This document shows positions 1-12,531 of a stretch of DNA of 64,000 nucleotides, one piece after another. Below the pieces are notes generated by a model that ran no database searches, was not told the DNA's origin, and saw only the letters and a program-made list of their open reading frames with translations. Position numbers and translations under genes: made by a program. The stretch's first letter is position 1, and each line of letters starts with the position of its first letter. The DNA is from Congeria kusceri (Eukaryota > Mollusca > Bivalvia > Myida > Dreissenidae): contig CM051024.1 in NCBI GenBank assembly GCA_027627225.1, forward strand, positions 83,004,204 to 83,068,203, read 5' to 3'.

Positions 1-455
1 TATTTGGCCTTGTAAAGATTTATTTCATATTTTTAAACTAAATATTATGACACTAGTTTTGTATATAGCGTGTATCAGTTCCCATTTCTTTTCACGGCAA
101 TTTTTTCTATAATTATTCAAACGTTTGTAAACGTTTTTCTTGTCTGGAGAATGTATAATACTAAAGAGGTAAACATTTTTTATAATTTGCGCGATCATGT
201 TTTTGCACAGATGTCCGTACAACTAACTGTTTATTAATAAATGAGACAATTTTTTTAACGAATTATCAATACCAACACTTGAAGATGCATTTTCTATTCT
301 AAACTAACACTCATTTACTGTGCTAGCAATTCTGCTTCGGAGCTAGTCAATTCCTGTATAAATACATGTCAACGGTCACTGACCCATTTTAAATAATACG
401 AATTGATGCTATAATCGTATTCTTCGACATTCGAAAACACAGCATGACCACTATT
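1..455. other. AT-rich sequence, no gene seen
   Basis: I see no open frame with family resemblance, no convincing exon and no ordered repeat here. Earlier exons of the + strand coiled-coil gene must lie further left, because its first visible exon (778) starts in phase 2. Confidence 0.5.
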
Positions 456-665
456 TCATATATTGCACCTAATTCCAAATTCGATTACACATAGATCAGA
501 CAACATTTTTGGTCTATTTACTACAAAATGTATAAATTCGAGCAATAGTTGCTCTTTAACAATGCAATAGTCAACAACACTTGATCCATTACTGCCTACG
601 AAACTAAATGCGCCTATAGATTTGTTTCTGGCGCAACCCTTAAACCAGTTCGAATACAAAATCAA
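456..665 (-). pseudogene. LINE endonuclease fragment
   Basis: A 69-codon open stretch whose middle (GSNGSSVVDYCIV) matches the catalytic-domain region of the apurinic-type endonuclease in the intact LINE at 46-50 kb (there CSSGSSVIDYLVL). The following residues also align (FIHFVVNRP and then SDLCVIEF, against NNFCVNPF and then SDHASISF). It looks like a short orphan piece of ORF2 from the same L1/Tx1-like clade. The Asp-His dyad is degraded (SDL instead of SDH). No ORF1 or RT remnant flanks it. The alignment to a neighbour in this window is visible; the clade call is inference. Confidence 0.6.
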
Positions 666-777
666 TTAACAAAATTTCAGTTTGATTAACAGATCAATGG
701 TAAACATCGTTATCTGTGTTAAAGATGGTTTTTTAATTACTTATTACTAATACACACATATTTCTTTCCCTTTTAAG

Positions 778-3700
778 AACTCAGAAAGAGATGTGGCTAC
801 TGGAATATAAAAACGCTGCCCTCGAATATATGTTGTAAGTAATAAGAATAATAATAAAAGTAACACTTATACGTAAAGGTGTTACGTTTGCCTAAACGTT
901 GCCTATTTTGTGCTGCCGCATTGCATAACATTTAACAAATGTTTTATTTATTAAGATATAACTCTGAACAAAAAGCCATGCGAATTATTTTCAGACTTCT
1001 GCAAGAACATTTCCGTTCGTTTTTGGATTTGCAGATTGGTTCTCGAGAGCTAGAACATATTTTTAAAACAGATTACATGTAAGTAAACGATCAGTATTGT
1101 AAAATGTAACACGCAACTTCATTATGGGTTTGGTCCATTATTATAAATTATTGTCAAATGTCGTTGACTATAAAAACAGCAACCATATATTGTATATAAT
1201 TGATGTTTTAAGAGTTGAACCTAAAATTAGTAATAACAAATATATTGAAATATTTAACGGCAATTGCATGTCGCATTGCAATAACCTTTAAACATAAACA
1301 TAGTGACATTAAACAGGTTTGGTCATACTATTGTGGTGTATATATGATCATTTTCTGTCGTAAATGTGTATATGGTAGTTTTAACCCTTACATGAACTGA
1401 TAAATAATCGGATTTGTAATAATGTTACATTTTCATTTTATGTGACTCTTAACTAATTATGAACAAAAGCATTTCAAATCTGAGATCTCTTCGTTTGGTT
1501 TGCTGAAGAACAGCGCACATGTATATTATATGTTATATTATATTCAAGTTTTTTTTTTCATTACGAGAATCGGAAGTATATATCCAAAACATATGTACTT
1601 ATGCAAAAAGAAACAACTGTGTGGACAACTATACGATTAATGTTTCCAGATTCGGGCATATGGCCGACGAGTTGATGTACCTTAACGACAGGTAAAGTTA
1701 AAGAAATGGTATTTTGGTAGCAGCATATGTAACATACTTGGGAAAACCTAAATAAACACCTGTTCTGTGTTCAGTATCCTGGTGGACAAAATATATACGA
1801 ATTTAACCTGCAAGTGTATAATGTACTTAAGTTGTAAAACATTAATGTTGAACACTGCGTTGAATCCAAGAATTCAATAAGAGTTTGTACCTTGTTAACA
1901 TATGATGCGCAGCCAGTTTCGTTTGCCTTTTTTATATTACGATTTATTGCGGCCAAACAGTTATCCTCTTTTGTTCTACGTGACCGTCGAATCTTTTTTG
2001 GCATAGGCATACCGAATAAACTGCTCTGAATAAACAATATGTGCATATTATTAAAAATAATCTGTCATTAAATAAATTGTTATTAATACTTATCCACTGA
2101 ATGTTTATAGTCCCGTACCGTTGTTTCACCGGATCGGACCATAGGTTTGCCCTCCGTCCGTCCCCCCGACTGTCCGGACGTCAGTCCGTCCATAGGCAAA
2201 AACTGGATCCTCAATAACTCAAATAGTACTGATCAGAAGCTATTTTCATGAAATTTGGTATATACTAAACAGATTGAAGTTTAACAATAATTACAGGATT
2301 TTGCACGACCTTTAATTTTTCACAAGAGGTCAAATATCAGTTGACTTTTACTAATAACTTAAAACACTTAACTGGAAAAGTACATAAGATATGATCGCGA
2401 AATTTTGTATAAAGATTAGGGTTTATTACAAAAGTATGCACGACCTTTTCTTTTTCATCAGAGATCAAAGGTCATGTCACCGTTACTAAAAATAGAAAAA
2501 CTCATAATACGGCGATAACTAAATAGTACTCAATATATTTTCATTAAACTTTGTATACACGTCATGGGCAATGTGAGGTTTTGCAGAACCTATTTTCACC
2601 AAAGGTTCGGTTTATGTAACAGTTACTAGAATAGAAATACACTTAATACTGCAGTTACTGCAAAAAATATAAGATAATTGATTATGAAACTATGTATAGA
2701 TGAATGGCGATAAGGAGGTATTCAAAATTCTTATTTTTGAAGTAGTCCTCTTCTGGTATTTTACCGCAGGAGGGGACTTTAGGTTTTCTCTCCGTCCATC
2801 CTTTCGCAAAAATTGGATCCTGTTATATCTCAAAAGGTATAGAAGGTACTTTGGTGATTTGTGCATAGAGTAAAATGAGAAGATAAACAAATAATGCAAT
2901 AATTCGAAAAGTACATAAGAAATAATAATGAAACTTTGAATAACGAGTAAGGGTAATTACATGATTATGAACAAATTTAGTTTTCACAAGATGTCAAATG
3001 TTCACAAATTATTAATAGGGGGTTTCACCGGAAGAAGACTCTTGTATTGCCTGCAATACTGTGATAGCCTTCTTAAACTAAAAGCCCAGCGGCATTCAAA
3101 TGAGAAATGATTTCCATGTGATTGTGTACGTCCTGTATAACAACTTAAGCGCTTGAGCAACAGCTATGGGGAAGTTTACGAATATCGACAACATGAGCAA
3201 AGCATATCGACAATGTGAACAAGTATCTAACCGCATTGTTTACTATGACGTGTGTATTTTTGGAATATTTCATATTTGCCCAACTAAGGCAGGACTCGTT
3301 CAAAATCGTGTATCACTTACGAATACTCATCTTATTCATAATATCACCGTATTGTTTAGTCACTACACGACGAAGCATGGTGGATATTTCTTTTACCTGA
3401 TAAATTGTGCATAATGCATATTAAATGATATTACTGTACCATTTTTTTCTAATTTCAGGACGAACAGGTAATTACAAGTTACATTCATATTCATGAATAC
3501 ACGTATCATAATAAAATATGTTGACATAATCAGCAAAACAAATTTATAAGAAAGAATTGTGTCAAAAATATTAGAAAAAAGGTTTTTCTGAGGTCGAAAT
3601 TGTTCTTTTTTACGTATATGCCAATATCAATCTACATAACAAATTACAAATTTGAATACACATTTCTACATTAACCCTTCTGTACGTTGTTCCGTTAGTG

Positions 3701-6700
3701 CCATCGAGATTTTGAATAGCAATCCAAACCACGATGGCACGATGATACGATGGTACGATGACGATGGCACGATGGCACGATGGTACGATGATGATGGTGC
3801 GATGGTGATTGAGAATGACACGATGATACGATGACGATGGTGCGATGGTACGATGACACGATGACAATGATACGATGGAACAATCACGATGACACGATGT
3901 TACATCGCACTATCACCATCGTGCCATCGTTCCAACGTTTTATGTCTATCGTAGCATCGCACCATCGTCATCGAAACATCGTGTCATCGACATCGTGCCA
4001 TCGTGCCATCGTGCTATCGTGGTTTAGATTTCTATTCAAAATCGCGATGGCCCTAGCGGAACACCGTACTTTTGCACAAGTCCTAAAATTACTTATGTCA
4101 CAATCATTTACCTCATCAAGATTTGTCATCTGTATCAGTTACAATCAATTGTATATGCCACTATTATATACCTCAGCACGATTTGTCATCTGTATCAAGT
4201 AAAATCATTTGTATATGTTACTATCATATATCTCAGCAAGAGTTGACATCTGCATCAGGTAAATTCATTTGCATATGTCACTTTATCATACCACTATGCT
4301 GATATCGGCCGGATACAAAGGTGGCTGATATATATTTTTTATCAGGTCAGAAGCGTTGATATCAGTCAATGTTTGGAGGTACGTCATCTTACTCGAAATC
4401 CACTTCTCAAGTCAACCTTTTCAGTAAAAATCAATCCGATGTAACAAAACAAACAATTTGATACCAAGAACGTATATAGTTTATTATTTTTAATCGTCAT
4501 AAATTGCAAAACGTTATTTTTTAAATATTCACATAAACCCGCACTTTGGTAGTGGTATGACGTCATCAATGGAACAATAAATTATCAATACACAGTTATT
4601 TCAATACATTTTAAATAAATGAACTAAACGTCACTACACAGAATCAGTTTAATATGTTTAGTCTTAAACCTGTTTTGACCAAAAATTGAACAAGCTATTG
4701 TCATTATTGAAACGATCTTATCAATATGTCAATTTCAATACACAACTCCAAAATCATGAAAATGGCGTCTCAAAACAATTCGTCGATGCGTGTTCTCCGG
4801 TGAAATTGACCGTTGCAATCCATTTCAGTTTGCGTTTCCATGTAGACATGTGTGTAACCTAGGTATTTGTAGTGAAAACAGCTCATTTATCTTTACGAAA
4901 TGTTAATAATAAGGTATTATCCAGTCAACTTTTTTGAAATCCATAACTACATGTACGTGAACGTGTAAAAGCCGGCTCAGTAATCAGCGCGCCTCCTAGT
5001 TTTTAAATATGACAAGAAAATCAGCTCGTTTGGTGTAATTTTAAGAAAAACGTGGTATGATAAATAGAGAAACAGGTTACTGCCTGGTCTTGTGTAATAT
5101 ATCAGGTTCGGCACGAATAAAATAACGGCTCGGCAAGCCTCGCCGTTATCTTATTATATGCCTCACCTGATATATTACACAAGACCAGGCTGTTACCTGT
5201 TATTACTCTTTATATCATATACCTTATCAAGAATTGACATCTTTATTAGGTAAATTCATTTGTATATATCACTATCATATACCTTATTAAGATCTGCAAT
5301 TTGTACAAGCTAAATATTCATTTGGTTCCTCTATGTGTTTACTTTAAGATTGTCAAGTAATAATCGCAGCAAATTAAATGACATATCAACTTATATAAAT
5401 ATTGTAAACGCAAACAATACATAGAGATATCTTTATTAAGTGTAAGCTGTTTCAGTTTTTTATTTAGAAAACTGCTTTTTAACCTTTATTTTTCATGTAA
5501 ATATATTACTTGATTTGTTGTGTAATGGTCTGTAATATTTTAGCTATGTTATATATTTAATTATCTATCAGTTTATGTAGCACTCCTAACCCGACACTAA
5601 ACAAGGTTCAATATTTAATAGTGATTCGTCATGAAAATGTGAACAAACTTGCCCAACGATTAATTAGATGTAAATTTCAAATACATCTGCCTGTACGATT
5701 GTATTGAATTTTTATACACATAGTGTGCTACAACCAAAATAACTTAAAACAGACGAAGATTAAAATTCGCACAATGTTGCGATCAAAATCCAAATCCTGA
5801 CCAATATTTAGCTTTCGCATAGCATTCAAAAGTTCATCTAAGAGTTATTGATGACTACTGTACTGTGTGTCCTTCCATGGTTCTAACAATGCCCACAATA
5901 CACGCGGAAACCTCCGGATATCATCGTCATCTGTATAACTGCTATGCGGACCCTCTAAATAGGGCTGAAATAGCAAACGCACTCGGTGATAAATGGGCGT
6001 TCATAACAATACTGCTTAAATACACGTTTTTCTTCAATGGTCGATTAAACGTTATTACACCTCTGTCTAATAGATATTAAAAAAACTTATTAACTATTCG
6101 TCTACACGTGTCTTCTTTATTTCCGCAATGATTGATCGCCACAGTTTGCGAATTTTATGTTCGAATGATTGTTTAAATTTGTTTAGGTTCATACAAATTG
6201 TGTAATAACTGCAATACAAATGCGGATGTTTACGTCATCTTAGTAATCGCAGTGCAAGTTTAATTTGGGTAAAATATACATTTCTTTACACGCAAGTGCA
6301 ATGCATTTTATGTTACCTCTAAATTATGGATGCTTTGTTACCAGAAGGTGATATGTTTCTGTTGTTTACTTGGTATTTAGCTATTTGTTTCTTTCACGAT
6401 ACTTCTTTTTCTGGCCCACCCTACATTTAACACAGAAAACTAACTATGGGATTACTGATCGTTGCAAAACGGCATGGTACGAATGCACAAAATACCTTTT
6501 TGTCTTGACATATGTTTAATTGAATATTATTTAAATGTCAGATACTTCGGGTAAGTGGTTGAAATTGAAAAAACTAATTTGTGTATATTGTAAAAGCATG
6601 TTATTCCCACATGGATGTATTGGAATCAGTGCGATTTATAATATAGTAAATTTTACGGTTCTAAACGAATTGTATGAATAGTGTACGATTCCTTTCAAAC

Positions 6701-9700
6701 ATATGCACTTACTTGATTTGTTTCATTGATGGGTTTTAAAAGTAAATGTTATGTCATCTGGTATTATTTAAGTACCAGCACACAACTGCAAATTGAACAA
6801 ATAAATATACATACCCGTAATTCAGTTGGTAAATATGATAACGTTGCTGTTGTCGTTTTTGTTATTTTAGTGAAATTTGTGACATTTGTGTTGCAGTGTT
6901 CAAGTCAACTACATCGAGGAGAGTTTAAGGTATGGCATTACGTATTTAATTGATATTATGTTAAATATAGTACAATGGCAATGTGCAGATACGCATAAAT
7001 TCAAGTTACAAGCGTTGGCCTTGATGTCAATTGTGTTGTTCCAGTTACAGTGTTGTTTCAAACTAGATTCGTATGAACCAGTAGAGAGCTGGAAAAGGCA
7101 TCAGTTAGAAAATAAAAATATGTTGATTAGAACTCTGCAATCCTATTGTTCAACCTAACGTGTGTTTTCTGCAAGTAAATTAATTTATTACAGACTGGAC
7201 TGATAGAATGACCAAATACATTTTTACACGAACGTTATTTACGTTACAAAACGCTTGAATACATAGCTTTGTAAGAGTTTAAAGACATCCGTACGAATAG
7301 ATCAGGATATAATTGCCTATATATAAGGTTACCATTACGTTTTGATGATTTGTTTATATGTAATCATTATTCAAAGCATGAATATGTCTAGTTCTACAGC
7401 TGACAAATTGCCGTTGTGCCGTGAGTATTTAGAAGTCCTTGATAACGAACAGCAAATGCTGGCCGAACGATTGTCTGACACTGAAAAAAGGTTTCATCGG
7501 AGGTACGCAGTCTGGCATAACATTAAATGTGCATTGTTGCATCATGCTTGAAATCAGTCCAGACTATTATTAATTGACCTAGATACTATTTACTTTCGTC
7601 GATATCCTCGAAACTGTAAAGGGACTAAGAAAAGGGACAATATTATAACTATTTATAAATATTAATATTGACATTTACTAAAGATTAACATCAATGCATG
7701 CTGTTATTTGTGTTTGCATGATTTGCATGTCGCGAATTCGTTAACCGCTTGAATTGTTTTTCATTTTGTTCAAGTATACTAGTATTTTATTCAAATTTGT
7801 TCTATATTTTTATTGATTGAATTTACATTTCTATTCAAAAATATCATTTTGCTATTGGAGATTAAATTGTCGTAGAAACCGGCTTAAAACGAAACAACAG
7901 TGGTGTAATTACATTAAATTTAATGTTTTACATAAATGTATTATTATCTATTAGTTTGGATGTGGTTACGTAGATATGTTATTGTTTGATATTCCAAACA
8001 TGTGTTTACACTATTTACTATGATATTGTTTAATCAATGTTATCAATATTTGCGAATTTGTGTTTACACTATTAACTTGTTTCAGTACTGAGTATTTCAT
8101 GTTCGTTGAAGAACGCACGAGCAGCAAGCAACAAGAACTGGAACACTTAAAAGAGTATGTTTTATTAAGATATATAATCATATTTACTAATTGTGCATTA
8201 CATTATAATAAGTATGAGTATCAATAGCAAACTTACTAATGAAATTTCAGATAATATTTTCTCTGATGTTAAGAGAAAAAAATCATTTATATAATCTGTC
8301 AATATGCGAAATCATCTCCTGAACAATCTTGTAGCTAAAATGGTTATATTATTCGTCTTAGGATTAATAAGACGCAAATAAGTCGCATATATTTAACAGG
8401 TGGATATGTAGCTTTCAAATATCACAGTGTAACAGCAATTAAACTTGTGGATATGTTAATGGAATGTTAACAATCATTCACAGTGATTTTAGCTACTAAT
8501 GTGCATGTAAATGAGGACACTTTGTATCATCAAGTCTGATTAGAACAAAGCATCAACAACAAAACAGTTATGAAATTTTATTCTCCATGATGCATGTAAT
8601 TTCCCTGGATAATTGACCGTTTTTAAGTGTGTATGTATGATCTTTCATTTCAATTATTTTCAAAATAAGGAGATGAAAGTAACAACAAAACGTGAAAACA
8701 AACATAACACATAAAAATGACGAAGGAAACACTTCAAGATTGAATAAATCAGCATGTACTAGTGTCGACTTTTGCATCGTTTATTAGTGTTGTGTACCCG
8801 GACCAACTGTCAAGTCAACGTATATACATGCATTTGAGTTTCGCTTGTACATACGAATATTACTGAGTGATGAAAACTAGCTTATTGTGCGTTTAAAAGT
8901 AATGTTTGTTCTTAACTGTTATTCTTTTTGAATTAGGAATATATGTTAATTGCTTGTATGCCACTATATCTGTTTTAAGATCGGACACACAATTTAAGTA
9001 ACCCAAGAGACTTGACATTTTCTGAACGTTACGTTGGCACAGCAACCATCGAATCTATCATTAATGCACATGTTTATAACGACGAAGGATCTGTCTGCCA
9101 TTCAAACGTGTGTTTTACTGCATTGCACATTTCGTGTTACATATATATGTCTACATCTACGCTTCTACAGTTCTAATTGATGTAAAGTGAAAAGAAATTA
9201 ATGGTCGTCCTTACCATATATATCGATTATTAACGGTTTTTAAAATATTGAAGTTCAAAATAATTTGTTCGTACTGGCGTAAGTTTCTTTTGGTTTTTCT
9301 CTACCTCTGGCAGGATAAACGTGCAAGTAAATTATTACTGTAACAGCGGTTTATACATTGCCTTTTAACATGATTCTTTATGAGAAATTAACTGTTCTCG
9401 TAAAGGACGTCTGAGATCCTGTACATGTATTTGGTAAGCATCACATACAGTGCATAAAAATACGCACAAACAGTATAGCATTATATTATAAAGCGGAACG
9501 AACTAATTATGATTATGACAATGTTCATCACAACGTCGTCCTTAACGACCAGATTGTCAACGGATGTGAATTATTGCATATAAATATAAAACGTATAGCA
9601 AAATTCCAAAGAGGCCTCATTTATGTTACTCTTTATTTTAGTTTGGATAAAATCTAGTAGATCAAGGTAATACATTGCGAGGTATTGAATTTGAAGTCAT

Positions 9701-10307
9701 GTATTTATTTTGCACGAAAATAAGGGAAATTATTGCGGCAAACTAGGTAATTTTGGTTTATTTTGACTGTGAACTTTAACCTAAATTTTTTACCTAAATT
9801 TGTAGATTTGTTGTTAGTTTGGATCTTCTTTTGTACTATCTACATTCTTGATTTATTATGTTATCGTATTTTAGATATATTTTTTATAGATATCGTGTCC
9901 ATTAATTGTTAACGTCTACTCCAACAGCGTGAAATGATTTTTAGCACGACCGACATTGCCCTATCGTTTCGTAACTCATTTTATACATAAATGATAATCA
10001 CTTACATAATACATTGGTAGCATTATACTACATATAGTATGTTAACTTAATTTCAACTTACACGTACACGTATACGTATCTAGTTACTAGTACACGTATT
10101 TGATAAACTTTACGCGTTGATTTCAGGTTAAACACAGAGACGATCATCATCCCAGGCCAAGGCCAAATGACACGTATAATGACACGTATAATGACACTTA
10201 TAATGACACGTATAATGACACGTGTAATGAGAAGTATCCATGTCCCAGCAAGAATAGCTGATGAAAAGGTTTTAAATGCACCTCCATGTAGAAGCATTCC
10301 ATTATAA
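778..10307 (+). CDS. Coiled-coil protein gene A, 3' part (spliced)
   Basis: Exons by splice signal and frame: 778-834, 995-1078, 1650-1691, 3459-3467, 4346-4378, possibly 6542-6550, 6897-6929, 7392-7502 (or from 7377), 8086-8154 and terminal 10127-10307 with stop TAA at 10305. Every junction is phase 2 and every internal exon is a multiple of 3 (57, 84, 42, 9, 33, 9, 33, 111, 69 nt), so the frame stays open throughout. The product is charged and helical (SSKQQELEHLK; NEQQMLAERLSDTEKRF), predicting a coiled coil. No known domain is recognised and function is unknown. The last exon carries five tandem MTRI-type tetrapeptides. An AATAAA lies at 10785. Exon order and partial similarity (FVEERTSSKQ versus NVEAREKSLC; LCREYLE versus ECREFLE) suggest it is a paralogue of the - strand gene at 51-57 kb. 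The 5' end is off the window. The microexons and the 7392 acceptor are the least certain parts. Confidence 0.65.
2110..3010. repeat. Diverged tandem/dispersed repeat (intronic)
   Basis: A GTCCGTCC-rich start (2150-2190) is followed by imperfect copies of a block of about 150-170 bp. It contains variants of 'aaaaactggatcctcaa', 'catgaaactttgtata', 'gcacgacctttt', 'cacaagaggtcaaa' and 'taccgttactaaaaatag'. A related fragment begins at 63,840 (caaggtcaccattactaaaa). It lies in an intron of gene A and has no coding content. Confidence 0.55.
3682..4069. mobile_element. Foldback element with ACGATG-motif arms
   Basis: The left arm (gtacgttgttccgttagtgc at 3682) is mirrored by the reverse complement of the right end (ends ...cggaacaccgtac at 4069), and both continue through 'gattttgaatag' and 'aaaccacgat'. 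The rest of each arm, about 150 bp, is an irregular array of CACGATG/TACGATG/GACGATG units on the left and CATCGTG/CATCGTC units on the right, meeting near 3900. The whole could fold into one hairpin of about 190 bp. It lies in an intron of gene A. Confidence 0.7.
4083..4290. repeat. Repeat of about 60 bp, first block
   Basis: Three to four imperfect copies of a unit of about 60 bp ('atatacctcagca', 'gatttgtcatctgtatca', 'gtaaaatcatttgtatatg'). At least two more copies occur at 5205-5320. The 4.3-5.2 kb segment between them holds an exon of gene A and a hairpin element, so the array appears split. Confidence 0.6.
5056..5220. mobile_element. Palindromic MITE-like hairpin
   Basis: The arms 'caggttactgcctggtcttg' ... 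and 'caagaccaggctgttacctg' pair over about 75 bp, and the centre 'ataacggctcggcaagcctc' is itself nearly self-complementary. There is no coding content. It is intronic and borders the second block of the 60-bp repeat. Confidence 0.65.
5205..5320. repeat. Repeat of about 60 bp, second block
   Basis: Two copies of the unit also seen at 4083-4290 ('tatcatataccttatcaaga', 'gacatctttattaggtaaa', 'ttcatttgtatatatcacta'). Confidence 0.55.
10167..10226 (+). repeat. Coding 12-bp repeat (MTRI x5)
   Basis: Five tandem copies of ATGACACGTATA-like units (the third has CTTATA, the last CGTGTA). They stay in frame within the terminal exon of gene A and encode MTRI, MTRI, MTLI, MTRI, MTRV. Confidence 0.75.
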
Positions 10308-11065
10308 AACACGTATTACCAATTATTTTTTAGGTGAATCCAATTGAGAAACACGTTATCGAATTGTCACTCGAACACACACAACTGTATTCATATAGCC
10401 AGTAGCAATGTTCTATGTTCAATGTGCATATACACGATTTTGAGGCCTTTGATTCATTTGATTAAATTCAGGCATTACAACTTCAAGTATGACAGATCTT
10501 GGTAGAAGCACAAATTATATATGATTATCACAATCAGTTTATATTGGATATCGGTTTTGTTCTCATCAAATGCCTCCTGACGAATGAATAGAAATACAGA
10601 ATATCGGTTGAAGGCACGTATTAAGTAAAGCGGTTTCTGTATACTGTATCTTTTCAGTAGTCTCGCAAAAACAGTTGCTTTAATTTTTTTTACATGTATT
10701 GATTTTTGTAGCTATTGCTTGTTGTTTTCAGTATTTATCCGTAACAATATGAACAGGGCCCGTATTCACCAATCCATTCTTAAGAATAAATAATATACTT
10801 AGACTCTCGAAATAATATGTGTGTATTCGCAAATATGCTGGTACCAATGTCGATCTGTCATTAAAAATCATTCTTAATTGAACATGTATATGATTAGAGT
10901 TGGTGTATACCAAGAAAGATTCAAATTAATCGCCTTCTAAAAACAGAACAGTTACAAGAATGGTCTTTATTCTTAAATCTTAAGTCTAAGAATGGTTTGG
11001 AGAAGCTGACACAGGTTTATTAGTTTGATTATTCATGCAGACTATACATTAGGCTATGAATGAGG
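10308..11065. other. 3' flank of gene A
   Basis: Probable 3' UTR and intergenic DNA. Canonical AATAAA at 10785-10790. No other gene or ordered repeat seen. Confidence 0.4.
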
Positions 11066-11244
11066 CTAAATTGTGACGACACTTTCCGCCTACAGTGGAT
11101 TTATGTTTAGAAGAGACTTCCTTGAAACATAAAATACCATAACAGCGAAAAGTGTCGTCCCGGATTAGCCTATCCGGACTGCACAGGCTTATCCGGGACG
11201 ACACTTTACGCACATGCATTAAACCCGGTCTTCCCATGCCTCAT
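11066..11244. repeat. Dispersed bivalve repeat (palindromic core)
   Basis: Contains 'gtgtcgtcccggattagcct', a spacer and 'gcacaggcttatccgggacg', then 'acactttacgcacatgcatt' and 'aaacccggtcttcccatgcc'. The core pairs with itself. A second, shorter copy is at 31,275-31,410. I recall this as a very abundant interspersed repeat of bivalve genomes, and it is the main taxonomic clue in the window. Confidence 0.8.
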
Positions 11245-12500
11245 ATTTGTTAAACGTGTATGTGGAGTATCATTTGCTGCTGGATTGTTCAGTTCATATC
11301 CCTATTGTGACTATGATTTGACAATTTGATCCATCGGATTTCAAAATAAATGAATATTACATGAAGTACTTTATCATTGCAAATTCCATAATCCACTATC
11401 ATATTGTTGTAACATGTATATGTATTTTATCGATAAAGTCATTTTATTTAATTTATCGAGTTAACACATTTTGCGTACCATTTTCAGCTTTATAAATGGA
11501 ACTGATATGTTAATACGAAATATGTCAGCAAATAAATTATCTAACCGTGAAATATTGTTATGTTGTGCGTTATTATTATTCGGTGGAAATTGCGTTTACA
11601 TTTGACATTTACCGCGTTTATAGCTATAAGGAAGGGAACATAGCACTTACACATATGAAATGCTATGTATTTTTAAATGATTAGTATGTACTGGCTTTTT
11701 TGACCAAATTGCATGGTATCTTACTTTGTGTAACTGACTATATGCCGTGTCACACTTTCAAGCAATTATACAACATATCAATTTAACAAAACGGTTAGAA
11801 ATATGTTATTTTATTAATGCGTAGTCAATGATGTTCATGAAATTGAATTTGTCTGTACGTTTTAGAGCAGTGAGCCAGTTGGGTAATGACGTGGATTCCT
11901 CATAGGGCTCAACACATAAGCGTATCTAATATTATTTGAACTGTTAAACAAACAGAAACAGATATGATATCTTTAAGAAATGGAGGGGTTTAAGCAAATA
12001 ACAAAATCGGAATGAAAACCAGTTTTGAATAAACTCCGATTGGCTTTGAATTTGGCTTTCACACTGCAAAAGAGATGCGTATGGATTAAATCACGAGTGC
12101 GAAGAATTATTCAACAACAAACTATGACGCAAAAGTATTATTTCGATTCTAAGATTTATAATGCATTAAACTGTTACATCAAAATTAAGTAGCTGAATTC
12201 ATAAATGGTGTGAAATTTAACGGAATTTAACGGAAACTGTTCATACTATGGATCGTAAGCTAGAACAAAAACAACAACAACATTGTGTACAGTGTGTAAT
12301 CTTATCAATGCACTGGTAGTTTATAACAACAACAAAGCGCAGTATTTCGGCGCATGACTTTCATCCAAAAAATTCTCTATGGTGATAATTAAATTTTATC
12401 GGCACATTTGTCGGAGAATTGTTTTATTTGGTTTAGCGTGCTTCGAATGTTAGCCCCGCCGATAATTGTTGCAGAATAAGCTATACTGGATGTTCTTCTT
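11245..12500. other. Intergenic, nothing recognised
   Basis: AT-rich, with short CAA runs near 12,270 and 12,325. No exon, ORF or repeat that I can support. Confidence 0.4.
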
Positions 12501-12531
12501 TGTTTATATGAAGGTTGGCGCGTGCCGTGTT
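12501..12531. repeat. 31-bp repeat shared with 14,251-14,281
   Basis: Begins 'tgtttatatgaaggttggcg' and continues to 'cgtgccgtgtt'. It is identical to 14,251-14,281 inside the 3' region of the decayed CR1/L2-like LINE. The pentanucleotide array starts immediately after it. Confidence 0.85.

Noticed and set aside
3610..4202. Histidine/arginine-rich frames (HRTIV, DDGTM repeats)
   Set aside because: Simple-sequence arms of the foldback element, intronic.
9314..9326. 13-nt exon of gene A (ctctggcag / GATAAACGTGCAA / gtaaat)
   Set aside because: It would break the phase-2 continuity between 8,154 and 10,127, which otherwise join in frame.
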